This document shows, piece after piece, positions 10,801 through 25,800 of a stretch of 64,000 nt of DNA (its first letter is position 1; every line of letters begins with the position of its first letter). Below the pieces are notes generated by a model. That model worked only from the letters and a program-made list of their open reading frames with translations, did not search any database and had not been told where the DNA came from. The stretch lies in NCBI RefSeq assembly GCF_030269925.1, contig NC_085123.1, positions 8,866,001 to 8,930,000 on the forward strand, in the 5' to 3' direction. A program made the position numbers and the translations under genes. Source of the stretch: Bombyx mori. Lineage: Eukaryota; Arthropoda; Insecta; Lepidoptera; Bombycidae.

Positions 10801-13800
10801 GTAATTTGGTTTTTTTTTTTTACGTTAACTATGTATATAAGTATAAACAAAGTGCCAAATGTATGACAGAATATCGCCCGAAAAAGGCTTAGCTTATTTC
10901 TTTTTCATTGTCGTCGTCAATTCAATTTACTCTTTTCTTTTTTAAATCATCATTAAAAATGAGCTTTTTGAATAAAAAAATTGGCACGATTCTATTTTAT
11001 GCTAAATTCTGACGTTTTCCTATTGAATCATTCCGCGAAATAATTTACAATTTAAAAATTCTACTGTCGTATAAATTGACGAAATAACAACTGTCTGGTC
11101 TGGAATTTATCTGGGTATTGAATAACGCTCCTTTGGCTTACGTGATTTAAACCAACAATAAAAACCAGTTTTACGGTTACTTCGGCCGTCAGCCATCCGT
11201 GGCCAACACGATAACTGTAAATTGTTTGAAGCGTTGGAAATAAAAAATTAAAATTAAAAGTAAAACTAGCTATAATTCGAATGTGACAACAGCATTTAAT
11301 TTTAAAACTTTGGACATCCCTAATAAAAGAACAATATGTTCATTAGTTGAACAATACTGTTATAGAAACAAGTTGCTATTAGATTTAGCTCCTCCAATTT
11401 GCATCGTATAAGCGCGTTTAGTACTCTATAAAATGTTGCAACTCATAGAATGTTGCATGAATGTTTCTCTTATGTAAATTTAAATACATTGAATTCATTT
11501 ATTGAGAGTTAGTTTTTGGATTGAATTTTGATAATTATTGTCATCTAGCATATAGTGAAAAGTCTCGATAAAAGACTCGATTGAAGCCTCATTTACACAG
11601 AACAAGCATGAGCATATTTACAATGATGTTAAGATTTTTAACACAATGTTGTTCTAAACTGAATTTGGCAAATGAATTACTTTCACAACGAAAATATGTA
11701 ATCTGATCGGTGAGATACTTTTCGACAACTGCAAATCACGCTCCGATATGATTACCACTAAATGTATGAAATGGATATATTTGTTGATATTACTTAGGAA
11801 GTCCTCCTCCTCATGGTCTAAAAGGCTAAAACGCCCAGTGTATTTGTATTGAGCGATGCGAGTGTGTTGGTGTTCGAATCCCGTTGGTACTAATTTTTCT
11901 AATGAAATACAGACTTTACAAATGTTCACGAATTACTTCCATGGTGAAGGAATAGCATAGTGCATAAAAATCAAATCCGCAAAAATTTTAATTTGCGTAT
12001 TAAGTGGTGTAAGACCGCACGGGTAGGTACCACCACCCTGCCTATTTCTGCCGCGAAGCAGTAATACGTTTCGCTTTGAAAGGTAGGGCAGCCTTCTGTA
12101 AAATATCAGTATATTTTAGAACTCGTGTCTCAAGGTGGATGGTGGCCTTTAGGTTGTAAGTATTTATGGACTCTGGGAACCACTTAACACCAGGTGAGCC
12201 GATAGGTCATTCAGCCATTTGAGCAATAAAAAATAATAATTTACATCTGTTGTACACTGATAACATTAGTGACGTTTCTAGAAAACTGTATTTTCATCAT
12301 TCATCGGATAAACCATGTTGTGAGCAGCACGTAGATAACAAAACAAATATTCATATTAAAAAAAATTTAAAGATAAATTGTACATTTCTGCTGCACTTCT
12401 ATTTAACAATATAAAGTGTAAGATTTTTAGTAGTAAAATGTAAGAATTTGGATACACTTGAAGATGTTTTCAGTAAAGTACTTGGGACCAAAGCATTTTT
12501 GTATGACAGTAGTTTGAGTGTTCTTTAAAAATATGGGTCGCGGTCTCGTCTCGATACTTTAATTTCTTTTATTCGAACCTGAAAGTCTATTGAGGATAGC
12601 GATAAAGAGAAATAATCAGCCTGTGTAAGGCTCATGATTGAAATACAAAAATATGAACAAACAGCCTATTCCCGTTAAAAATTTCCTTCGAATGAGAAAA
12701 ACAACATTGGAAAAAACTAGTTTTAAAACCTATATCATGTTAACACGATTATTTCAATTCGTTCACTGGGGTATTGCATTTTATTTTGATGCTTCTGAAA
12801 ACAAAAATATTCCCATTGTTTTTGTTCAACTCTCCGATGCGTCAGTGAACATGCAGCGGTGTATATATCCTGAGATAACGTACGAATGTTTCAACTAGGA
12901 AAAACTGAGCGGAACACAAAAATACTATAGAAGGGAACAGATTACTCATGGAAATGCATGTATGTAGCTTCGTTTTCGTTGTCTAGTTTTATTTGTTCAA
13001 AAAGCAGATTAGTGAATGGGTTGCAAAAGCCGCGTTCGTGGAAAAACTAAAAAATATATATATACATTAAAAACTCCTTGACCAAATTACTGGTTGGTTT
13101 GGCAATTTTATAAAAAAGCACCCACTTTGAGATATAAGTTCTAAGGTCTGAATTATAGTTACAACGGCTGCCCCACCCTTCAAACCGAAACGCATTACTG
13201 CTTCACGGCAGAAATAGGCAGGGTGGTGGTACCTACCCGTGCGGACTCACAAGAGGTCCTACCACCAGTAATTACGCAAATTATAATTTTGCGGGTTTCA
13301 TTTTTATTACACGATGTTATTCCTTCACCGTGGAAATCAATCGTGAACATTTGTTGAGTACGTATTTCATTACAAAAATTGGTACCCGCCAGCGGGATTC
13401 GAACAGCGGTGCATCGCTAAACACGAATGTACCGGACGTCTTATCCGTTAGGCCACGACGACTTCAGTAATTCACTTTTAATCCCACCAGTATTTTTCAT
13501 GCAGACTGAGTAGCTCGTTTCTAATGAAACTAGGCGGGGTCCATGTTGACATCGCCGAGAAGTGTAAAGGTTTATAAAATGCTTCTATATTTTTAAATAA
13601 TGATTATTTTATTCTTAATTAATTCTCAGAATTTAATTCGCGCTATGCGATAAAAACCCAGTAAGTTATGTAAAAGCTATCTGGTATTAACAATAAATGT
13701 TTGAACAATTGTTCGAAATGAGTGCGATAAAGGAATCATTAAAACGACAAAAAACCTTAAGTGCCCCGGTTAATCCGTTTCGAATCTTAATCAGACTTTA

Positions 13801-16800
13801 ACGGCAGAAGCTAAGCAAAAAATGTATTTAGTATGGTATTATCGGCTTACGCAGAGATTTGGAAAATATTAAGCGAAACCCATAAAATTAATGAACCTCT
13901 GATTTGCATCCGAATATTTAAAATCGTTTAACATGTTTTTTTTCGTTGGTGATTCGTAAATTAAGTGTTGAGATGAAAGCATAATATTATATCTAAGTTA
14001 ATGCAAATTAGATTTTTCTTTCTGGGTGTGACCAACTCGTGTATGTGTTCAAATTTTATTCGACATTTTTAGCTAGCGCTATGACATGTCCTTCTTCAAA
14101 CGAGGCTTGTGGAGAGTATTAAACGGTAGGCAGCAGCTTGGCTCTGCCCCTGGCATTGCTGACATCCATGAGCGACGGTAACCACTCACCATCAGGTGGG
14201 CCGTATGATCGTCTGCCTATACGGCAATAAAAATAAAAAAGGTACTTCTAGATTTTTTTATTGCTTAGATGGGTGGACGAGCACACAGCCCACTTGGTGT
14301 TAAGTGGTTACTGGAGCCCATAGATATCTATAACGTAAATGCGCCACCCACCTTGAGATGTAAGTTCTAAGGTCTCAGTAAATGAAGTTACAGCTACTGC
14401 CCCACCCTTCAAACCGAAACGCATTACTGCCTCACTGCAGAAATAGGCGGGGTGGTGGTACCTACCCGTACGGACTCACAAGAGGTCCTACCACCAGTAA
14501 CTATTATAGATACTTCTTGTAGGAGTAGTAGATACTTCTTGGCAACAAAGGCTCACTTGTTTTTAACAGTAACAATGTTATATAATTAAATGCTTCCTTT
14601 TTGTACTATATTAGACTCTCATTTACAAAGTCGTGTTAGTTCGCTGTTCTTTTAATTAACAAGAGGATAAATCAACAACCTTTCGCTACTATGAGATTAT
14701 TATGATTACGTAACCTAACTATATCTAATTTCTATGTTCTGAAAAGAAAAACTCGAATCTTTTTAAACATTTCTCTGTTATCAACCGACGAATCAATAGT
14801 TCCGAAAAAACCCTCTGGAGAAATACGTTCGTATTACGTCAGGAGACAGGACTAAGAGACCCTAAATTGTGTTTTCAATCTAATACAAGATTCAGGGAAG
14901 GCTTTAATAGTGTTTCAATGATGACGATGATGGGCCGTGGTCAAACTGGAGTTATCCGAGCCCAACACAATGTGAACACTGTGACCAACATTAAAACAAC
15001 GGCTGATACATCATATGTGTGTCAATCCGTAACATGTAGATGATTGAACTCCAGAAATAGGCAGGACGATGGTGAATCCCTCTGACTCCTATACTAACTT
15101 ACGATACGTTCTTCAGTTAATGTTAAAACTCATATTTAAAATGTCATAATGGCCATTTTTGTCGCGAGAGTCATGCTTGGTTTGGAGTGTGGAAGAGCCT
15201 TAATACAATGAAATTGGGGGTTCGACCTCATGCCTCAAGATCGTTGACGGTATCTATAGACAATAAAAAAAAATGTTTTACACCGAACATTGAATATTTA
15301 ATTTTAAGTCTCGAGATCATCTTTTAGAATTCCGCAGAAGTTTCCTTGACAACTTCCATGACAGTTTAATTTGTGGAACTCAAATTGAGTGACGCCATTC
15401 ATTAGTCGTACTGGCAGATGTCTCAATCAGACCTCGTTTTTAATAAGTTCCGTTTTTTATTTTCAATTCTGTGTTCGAATTAATTTAATGGTGATTTTTT
15501 TTTGAAGAAAATTGTTTTCTAAGTGTCGCCCTGAAACCTTAATTATTTGAACGAGAAAAGTTTCCGCGTAATGAAGTATTCAGTTGGGGAAACACTTTTG
15601 AGTGGTTATTTAAAAATTTAAATTTTGTTTTTTGATTTTTTTTTTGTTTTAGTATTAGTCAAATAGTATTTTTTTAAATCTAAAATTTAATTAAACACAT
15701 AAAAAGTAAAAGTCAATTTAAAGTAACAGTAACAAATTAATTAACAGTAAATATTATTCTTTTTGGTTTTGTGTTTTTTCTAAATGATATTATATATTTT
15801 CGCGTTTAAAATGTAATCGAAGGAATGCCGTTCGAACGTGTTCATGTCATAAGATCCGGTTCTCGGATGTGACACTGCGTATTTAGATCGATTTTTATAG
15901 CATAAGTTTTTATTTTTTAAATGTTACGTAGATGGGCAAACGAACCGAAGCCAACCGGTTGTTGAGGAGTAAAAGGATACCATAGAGAACTTTTTTTTGT
16001 CTCCCTATTCGCTGGTAGTTTAAGAGGCTATTCCCGCCATTTTCTAACACTAGCCCTAGCAAGAGCAGTGCTTCGCAGAATCTACCACCACATCGAGACA
16101 CGAAATGAGGTCACGAAATGCCGTGAGATTGTCTAGTACAATAAAACTACATAAATAAGTCATTAAATATGATCTGTTTATGAGTGGATAGCACGTAAAT
16201 TCGCATACCTACATGTACTCTAATGATAAATACTCACCAACAAACAGTCTTCAAGTAGTCTTCGTGTGTTGTTGACATATCATCAGTCTGATACTCATTA
16301 CGGCTACTCAAAGTGGTCAATGTAACTTCATAGTTCTTACTGCATACTTCGTATTCTGATCGGACGCTTTTCACACAAGTCGCATGTTTCAGGTATTCAT
16401 CCTGGTATTCACCTCTGGTGCACAATCTTTGGACGACGTCCGTGATGCCAGCGTAGATCCGACGGAAGAGGAATTTCTCGCGTTTCTCCATACACGCGTC
16501 CGTGTAGTTGTCTATGCATTTGATACCGGCAAGGAGGTCTCTGTAACGAAAGCGTATGTTATCTATTGTATTTGTTTATTCTGTTTTTAAAATAGCCCAA
16601 CAGAATAAGTCTCGAAGTTGTTGTGGCCTTAAGGATAAGACGTCCGGTGCATTCGTATGTAGCGATGCACCGGTGTTCGAATCCCGCAGGCGGGTACCAA
16701 TTTTTCTAATGAAATACGTACTCAACAAATGTTCACGACTGACTTCAACGGTAAAGAAATAACATCGTGTAATAAAAATCAAACCCGCAAAATTATAATT

Positions 16801-19800
16801 TGCGTAATCACTGGTGGTAGGACCTCTTGGGAGTCCGCACGGGTAGGTACCACCACCCCGCCTATTTCCGCCGTGAAGCAGTAATGCGTTTCGGTTCGAA
16901 GGGTGGGGTATACTGAGATCTTAAAACTTATATCTTGAGGTGGGTGGCGCATTTACGTTGTAGATGTATATGGGCTCCAGTAACCACTTAACACCAGGTG
17001 GGCTGTGAGCTCGTCCAACCATCTAAGCAATAAAAATAAAAAAAAGAATACTGGTGGCAGGACCTCTTGTGAGTCCGCGCGTTTCGGTTTGAAGGGTGGG
17101 GCAGCCGTTGTAACTATACTTGAGACCTTAGAACTTATATCTCAAGGTGGGTGGCGCATTTACGTTATAGATGTCTATGAGCTCCAGTAACCACTTAACA
17201 CCAGGTGGGCTGTGAACTCGTCCAATCACCTGAGCAATAAAAAAAAATTTGAAATTACTTCACCGTGACACTCGATTAATAAAGAAACTGGTTTTTGGCG
17301 TTGATAGACAAGAATCGAGAAGTCAACCACAGCCCTTGGCCTTGAGACGTACGTATAATAACCCGAAAGTTCTATTCAAAGTAACTTCTACTCTTTAATA
17401 TTTTCTCAAATTTTCGTAGACACAATTAAAACTACTTTCACGATTCAATACCGAGTTTTTAGTTTTTATTGTTATCACATAGCACTTTTAGAATTGAAGA
17501 GGCTTAACTAAAAACTTTAAGAAAATTAGTTTTTAACTTTGAACGACTTATAAACATGTACCTATTCTATTAGTTTATAAAATTAAACAGTATCTTTTAG
17601 TTTAGAAAAGGATAAAGTACTATTTATTTCTCTTTTAAATGAAGCGCATACTTTATAGTATTGAAAGCGAAAAATAAAATATTTACAATTTAGGTACATA
17701 TTCTTTTTAATTTTTTATTTATCATCGCATTAATCATACTCAAAAAACAGTAATCAAATATGGAGTATATTTCTGAAAAATATAATAAAACATAAATAAC
17801 TAATTACACTTCAGGATAAAAAATTTGGATGAGATAATACAAATTTCCTACATATAAATATCACAATCCTATTTAAGAGTTCAGTATCGAAAAATCTGTA
17901 ATATATAGATAATTAATCGCTGGTCGTAGATTGAAACTCTTTCAATGGACGATAAGCTTAATAAGTTAAACACGGGTCATCAATTAACCCGCACAAATTC
18001 AATTTATTGGTTGCGAGAATTGCTTCTAATAACTTCTGTCAATTTTGGAATGTTCATCGCAAGTAAGTGAATCTTTTGAAGCCCACATCTGGGTAGGGTG
18101 TCAAAGGTTTGTCCTGGAAGGCGATGCTCGACTTCTGCGAGTCCACCATTTCGCAGGAGACGGTGGAACGAGAGAAGGAGGCCTCATCCCTTTCCGCACC
18201 TATCCTTCACCGCTAAGCCGGGGGCCGGAGAAGGACTTTTACCCGACTTCAGGCCTTGTAGGACGCGACCTCCCCCCGGTGAAGGTCACGGGGCGACCTG
18301 AGGGGGCAATACCGCGCAGCGTGCTTCCTGCGCTCTAGCGCGCTGCATGGTAGCAGTTGAACGGAATCGTTGTTTAGTGCAACCGGTTGGCGGTGTATCG
18401 CGTTCCGAGCTGACAGGCTGGTTCTGGCCAGCGGGGTATTCCGGAACATCAGCAGCATCATCTGGGGCAGCCTTTCAGGCTGCCGTATCGAGACGGTCGA
18501 CAGAGTCGTCGACGACCTGTCGGTCGGGCATCCTAGGGATGGCGCCGCGAGTTTGGTTGTAGTGTTGACCGCGGGAACCCCCTACTCTACCAAGGTTCTG
18601 ACTCTGGGCCGAGAGAGTGCAAGGGGAGTCGTTAAGTGGGCAGAGCCCTAAAACATTCTTGGGTCCGCGGTGTACCCTCTACATCTGCAGACCGTCAAGT
18701 CTTACATATTCCGAGCGCCCCCTAGGCGCAGGGAACTCGTAGAAGGTTCGGCCCGCAGACCAAAAAAATATATCCGATGCATTTAAATTTCGAATCTCTC
18801 TGTTATCAGTAAGTATAAATGAATAGATGTCGATTACCATAATTTCTGGTTAAATAATTTCCTATTTCCATTTTCTGATCTCTGTATGTGGTGGTGACAA
18901 CATTCCATTGTGTTCACTCGCGTGCATAGGCCGATAAAAAATCAGCAGTTAACGTGGAAGCGCAGTGAACGGAATTACTGAATAACTTTAAAAGATACTT
19001 ATTTTGTTATCTCTTTTTTATTATACAAACAATACCATTTAAACTATATACGTGAGATTAAATTAAAATTCCCTGTAGGTATACATTTCTTACTGATTAT
19101 AAAGATATATCTGTCGTATTACACCTATTAAGTCGAAACATTATGAAGATTCTCTTTGAACTTAGCTCCGTAATTTGTTATTAACCGCGCGGACCGCAGC
19201 AAAGTGCCCCATTGGCTATTCAGAGGGAGTCGTAAAGCTTACACTGAACTTACCCAGTCAGACAACTAGTTTCGAATTGCTATTTACCACAAACAAGGGC
19301 TCTAAATTAAGACGAGCTAACTGTATAACTGCCGAGCCGTTCCGGTGTCGGGAGTCACTCGTTTGCGTCATCTTCATCAAAACTTTCACATGTTTCGGAA
19401 AATTAAACGCAAATGAGAAGACTTGCCAGCGATATCCTGTATACGAATATTTTATTATATATTTATACTTTGTTGTTATTCATAATGTGGAGTCCAAAAA
19501 TTTTGCCATCACGAGAAGGCTGGCAGATGTGATACATTGATATTATTTTGTACAAGTATAGGTGCAACAAAGGATAATTATTACGACAGGAAATTCATGT
19601 GGCATAATGAAAATTAAAATATGAATATTAAGAAACAGTCGCTTGCGTATGGCGACGCGTCACCACGGCATGCGTCGCCACGCCAGCAATCAAGTTTTAC
19701 GTGCGACTATCATGATTCTTTTGCCCCAGTCACCTGGGGTCGACGCAACATGTTTTCTCCTTCCATACTCCTCTGTCATATACCGTTTCTTCGCTCACTC

Positions 19801-22800
19801 CCCTCTAACACATATCGTCTTTCACACAATCCATCCATTTCTTCTTAGGTCTATCTCTTCCTCCATTTACGCGCGACTATAGATGTTTCATATCAAAAAT
19901 GTAAGTTATTAATTGTGAATTTTGTTCGTGATTTATATTTCCTAAACAAACATTTTATATTTATAATAGGATTAACATTAAACTAAAATATGTATTGAGT
20001 TAGTAATTCTCAGTGCAGTGGTCTAAAATAGCCATGTCTTCCCAGTGGGCGTCTTAAAATGCGCCTAAGAGATTCGGATTCAAGGAAAATGTCGAGCAGC
20101 GATCTTTAAGTATTGTGGTCTAACTGGCCAACCGCCATTTTCTAGTACTAGGGTGTATTATTGTCAGCCAGCATCGTACCATCCAGCCGATTTTTGTCGT
20201 GAAGTAATCATACGATTAGAAAGATGGAGCAGCCGTAATACTGAGATTTAGACCTGTCAAGAAAGTGACATTTACGTTGTGGTATCCATGGACCCCGGTA
20301 ATCAATTACACAAAGTAGGCCATAGGGTAATAAATAAAGGAAAACTGAAGAAAAAAGCCCGATACAATAGACACTTGATTTCTTGCGTAAGCATTTTCCA
20401 TACAAGGAAGCCTTATTCAATCGAAACAATTGTCTCGTGCGTTGAAGGAAAATTAGTTTATGAGTTTGTTTACAAAACGTGGCTTAGCGCAGTTTATATT
20501 GTTTGTTAACGTTGTGTCCGAATGTTTGCATAACAAATTTTAACCTTAAAGTTTTGTTTACACAAATCATTGTGCAGTATTAAAAGTTTGCACACAACTT
20601 TGTTCGGGGAATTACGTTTTAAAGTCGTGCTTCTCAAATATTTTCGAATTAAATCAGTAATATAATCATATTCTAACAGCAGGAGACAAGTTCTTAAGTT
20701 TCATGACACCTCAGTAATGTATTTTTGGTACATTTGTAGATTTAAAAATGTATGGGTTGTCCTTCGGTAATCTAGTAAAACATTGTAAAGTTTCTGTCGG
20801 TACTCCAGGGAAATTCTGGTATGAAGATATTCTTTCCTATCTTTAAGATACGATAGCTAAGTTAGCCGCGACTCTTTTCAATAAATGAGTTTATTAATTT
20901 CAACCTGTCATCGATTCCTTCCGACTTCGATTTAGTAACGACAAAGCTTGACCGAACTTCACTATTTTATATTATTATTTAAAACTCAAAATTAAGTACT
21001 ATACGATTTTGAGGATTGACAGTGTTATTGTTATTAGTAGTAAAAGTAGTTTTAATTCAGATCGTGATAAATGTATTTAATTAAAGTTCATCTTACATGC
21101 AGCTCTTGTCCAAATCGTCACGCGTTAGTGCGAAACTTATGTTGGGAGAACTGAGAACCGGTAGCCCCATGGAACACCTCTGAAGCAGGTCTTCATACTT
21201 GTTACAATTCTCCTTAACGGCATCTGTCACAAAGATAATATTTTTGTTAGCTTTGAAGTGCTGAGTTCTTGATTGTACTTTTTTTTTTTAATGATTGAAA
21301 GATTACTGGTGGCCCGAAGGCCTTTCCAGCTTCTCCAGGACCGGTGGGCAATCAAAGGCTCAGCCACGGTATCTTGATTGTACTGTGAGTCCCCACGGAT
21401 TGATTTTATTTAATACTACGAGTATACTCTTCCAAAAGTCAAACTGAAAAGTTTACTCAATAAAACAAAATGTGTGTGTGTGCAAAGTCACACACGGTAG
21501 AAGTGAAACTTATAAAATATAAAAATAATCGCAAGGGTCAACCACTCCGCAGTGCAATGGAGCAGCCGCACCCCGGGGAAACCGCCTGCACGATCACGGT
21601 AGCCCGACGCCAGGTAGGTATGATTTAGCAAGAGAAATACGAGAACATCTATCAACTGTGTAACATCTCGTCACCGCGATTCAGGAATTGTTGAATGTAC
21701 GAGCAGCGACATCTATTGATATAAATAAATAGAAATAAATAAACATGGCGCGTAACGGAAGAAATTAAAATGGCGCGTAACCGAAAAACGTTACATACGT
21801 TTTTTCCTCCCTACGTCGATAAAGAAGTTTCACTTCAATAATGTGTTACCTCAATTCGACTGACACTACGTCACTAGTAATATGTATATGTTGCTTAAAT
21901 GCAAAAGAGCGATAAAATTCACATAGTAGTATTTAGGTATAATTTACAAATGTCCAAGTAAATAAGTGTGATTTTATTAATAATTCACTCACATAAAAAC
22001 ACATTTTATCTTTGCAGAGCAAATACAATACGCTAAATCAACGCTTTTAAACTTCTGAATTCTAATGATGAAGAGGATGTCATATGTAAACAGTAGTATT
22101 ATTATTCCGCACACTTGAAACAATATTTTACATTTAAGGATGGCCTTGTCGCCTTTTTCGTACAGCCAGATATGAATTGCTTTGTTTTCAATTACTATTA
22201 CTTACATAGATGAATAAGCTCACGATCCAACTGTTTTTAAATGTTACCTGCGTCCTTAGACATCAAAATGCGAATGCCACCACTCACCTTGAACCATGAA
22301 GTCGAAGTTTTTGAAGTGAAAACTTCTTTAGAATCGTTGTGATTTCAAACCGGATGCAACGGAAAAAACGACAGGTAAGAGACACAAATACAAAAATGTG
22401 TAGGATGAAGCCAGCAAAGAATGAGACAGAAATATACATACTATTTAATACAGCGCCATCTGTGAGATTTTTTAATACTAACGTGTGTATGAAAGCTCTT
22501 GTAGTGAATTTTAATTTAGGATTATACGTGAAATTAAAATATCAATTCACAGAGGGCGCTACCTTACAATTATTTACTAATGACAAAATTTTACATATAC
22601 TAAAGACGTTTAGGATAATTGTATTTTAATTTTGGAAGGTTTCACTTCTACCACGTGTGAATTGCACACATGTATTTTTTTTTTATTGCCCTTGTAGGCA
22701 GACGAGCGCACGGCCCACCTGATGGTGAGTGGTTACCGTCGCCCATGGACTTCAGCAATGCCAGCCGCCTAGCAAGCCGCAAAGCCGCTGGCTACCGTAT

Positions 22801-25800
22801 TGTATTATCAAGTGTATTGTAGAATAAGCTATTCCACTCTGCAAATCGGAGCACATAACTTCTTCGCGGCAGAAATAGGAAAGAAGATGATAACAATCCA
22901 TGCGAGTTTAACAAACGCCCTACTGCCAGTAAGTGCCTATTCTCGATCGAAGTACACTAGTAAAATATTCAATGGACTCTGCTGCCCATTATTTGAAATC
23001 ATCTTTAGTCGCCTTTTACGAAGCCTATAAAATGATAAAGGATGGTGCTATTCTACACTGCACAGCCCGTATTTACGTATTTTATTATTACATCTGAATA
23101 GTATCCGAGAAAGTTCACTGAAAAGTACTTCCCAGCGTGGATTGCAACAGAGATACTGTTACACATGCCTGTCAATACCAAAAAAATAATCTAAAACTCG
23201 TCTGCAATTAAAATAACGAATTGATAGTTTATGATTTAACAAGAAAACGAAAGATATTCAATATTTTTATAATATTATCAATAATACATTAACTACATAG
23301 ATAGATAGATATCTCTAGCTTATTTATTTTAATACAAAACAAATTTCGAGCTTTTTTTTTATTGCTTTATGGGTGGACGAGCTCACAGCCCACCTGGTGT
23401 TAAACACTTTTAGTTTTAAAAGAACACCTTTTAGTTTTTATTATAAGCTTTGTTCAACGTTGGGAGCTTTTTTATTATTTACAAAGTACATTAAAGCGAA
23501 TCTAAAATGATTCTGGACTTAGTATTTTTATTTATTTTTATTGCTTAGATGGGTAGACGAGCTCACAGCCCACCTGGTGTTAAGTGGTTACTGGAGCCCA
23601 TAGACATCCACAACGCAAATGCGCCACCCACCCTGAGATATAAGTTCTAAGGTGTCAAGTATAGTTACAACGGCTGCCCCACCCTTCAAACCGAAACGCA
23701 TTACTGCTTCACGGCAGAAATAGGCAGGGTGGTGGTACCTACCCGCGCGGACTCACAAAAGGCCCTACCACCAGTAATTACGCAAATTATAATTTTGCGG
23801 GTTTGATTTTTATTACACGATATTCCTTCACCGTGGAAGTCAATCGTGAACATTTGTTGAGTACGTATTTCATTAGAAAAATTGGTACCCGCCTGGGATT
23901 CGAACACTCGTGCAACGCTCAACACGAATACACCGGACATCTTATCCGTTAGGCCACGACGACTTCACTTTTTAAGATATTTAAAAGAAGACAATGAAGA
24001 AGAGAAAGGAAAGCTTAGTACGCAGAAATAGGTACACACTATCAACAATAAAAACCAAGCCAAGGATGTCTCCTTATAATTAGGGTAGGGTTAGATAATA
24101 TATGCATGTCTGCAAGCATTACCAAAAAATATTTAATTACTATTACTCAACCATTCTAATTAGGATATGGACTCCGGCAATCATTAACACCAGATACATC
24201 CTGAGCTCATTGTTCATCTATGCAATAAAAAATATATTTAATTTTTTATTACATTTTAACCACATCTAAGCAGATAAATATAAATTGACCAATATCTAAA
24301 CTAATTAAATGTTCAATCTCCGTTAAGGATGACTCATTAATTAGGAAGGCAATCGAAAAACCCGTTTGTAAATTTAATGATTGGTAAAATTCGGCCCGAT
24401 TTCGTGTGAATTTAAGGAAAATAATTTAATGGTTAACTATTCATTTTATACTCTTATTAAGGTTATAATTTAAAGTCGTGGTAGAATTGATCAAAATATT
24501 GAGACTAGGTTTTTCATCTCATTTAAGTCAAAACCTTGTCGATCATAATAGAAATGGCAGGTACGCTTTGATCTGGCGAAAGCTTTCAAAGTTTATTTGA
24601 AAACGGAAAGCTGAGGTTCGGAAGTCCTCTCGATTTCAAGAGAAACCAAAATGCTTTGAACTCGTGTATATCGATGGAGCATCCTCAAGTACGACATCCT
24701 GTTTCGAACTTCACGAAAATATAGGGGTAGGGGTTGGATAATTTTAAACGCGATGTGAAAACTAGATTGAAAAAATATCAAAAATAAATAGGTATGTAAG
24801 TATATAGGTATAAATAGTATGAAAGGTATCTAAAAGATAACACAACATTACAAAAAAAGTTCGTTCTTTGTCCTAACGTTTATACTAGGTTTTTCTGGTT
24901 AATTATTCACAAAAAAGAAAATAAAAAACCTATTTTTGGTATAAAGTTTGCTTTTGTGATAGTTATAGTAATAATACTTATTTTTCAATTTTTTTATAAT
25001 ATAAATATTAATAAATAATAATAATAAATATTTAATAACAATCACGCAATAATTAACTTTAATTCTTTCAAAAAAACCGCGCTATGAGAATTGGGTGTTT
25101 ACGTTTACACAGTGCCACTAGATGGCACTCGAGTCACAAACAACGATCAGGTGTTTTGGTACAAGCCCAGAAAAACTTAAAATGTCACGAAAGTGTAAAT
25201 ACGATGCTGATGCATTCTGTTTCATATGTGGTCAATTAAAGTTCAAAAGCAAACTGTTTCATGCCATGTAATTTTTTTTGGCCTAATTACGATCTAAAAT
25301 ATCGATATTTTATGCTTTGCAATCAAAGTCAAATTTGGTGTTGACCCGTGTAATGATATGCAATTTCATTATAACTACTTGTGCGCCATCTATCGTATCT
25401 TCATGGAATTAAGTCAGAAACCTTATCTGTAGTCTTAAAAATAACGATCAAAAATATTTAATGGGATACATATTATATCAGCTTAGTTTACTTTATTAAT
25501 ATTGTGAGATACAAAAATTTGCAACTAGATCGATGAAACAAGACTAAATTGTTTAATCAAGGTAAAGGGCAAATTAAAAACAACAAAAAAAGTTTAATGC
25601 TGAATTATGAATTAATTATTCTGAACCATTAGACCATAGATTCAGTTTGTTTAGTTTTCGAACACGGTTCGTTCCAGTTCGATACTAATTCGATAACATC
25701 TATTGGACAGAAAGTACAGTTGTCAGAAATAAACTTTCCTTTCCACTGAATCACTGTGACCATCGAAATCTATGTGTATACCTATTTGTGTTTTACGATC

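Noticed and set aside
12638..12898. 86-codon plus-strand frame with an ATG
   Set aside because: AT-rich residue usage, no family resemblance, inside a large intron, no splice support.
16608..16700. tRNA-like sequence with A and B boxes
   Set aside because: It is the head of Bm1, repeated across the window. The cloverleaf is not intact, so no tRNA gene is called here or at 58246, 29540 or 11805.
19175..19540. 121-codon plus-strand frame
   Set aside because: It starts at TTG, shows no domain or signal peptide, has no splice partner and the opposite strand is equally uninformative.
22339..22629. 96-codon frame inside the inverted-repeat element as a transposase
   Set aside because: No catalytic DDE pattern or DNA-binding motif can be seen; composition is like the surrounding AT-rich DNA.
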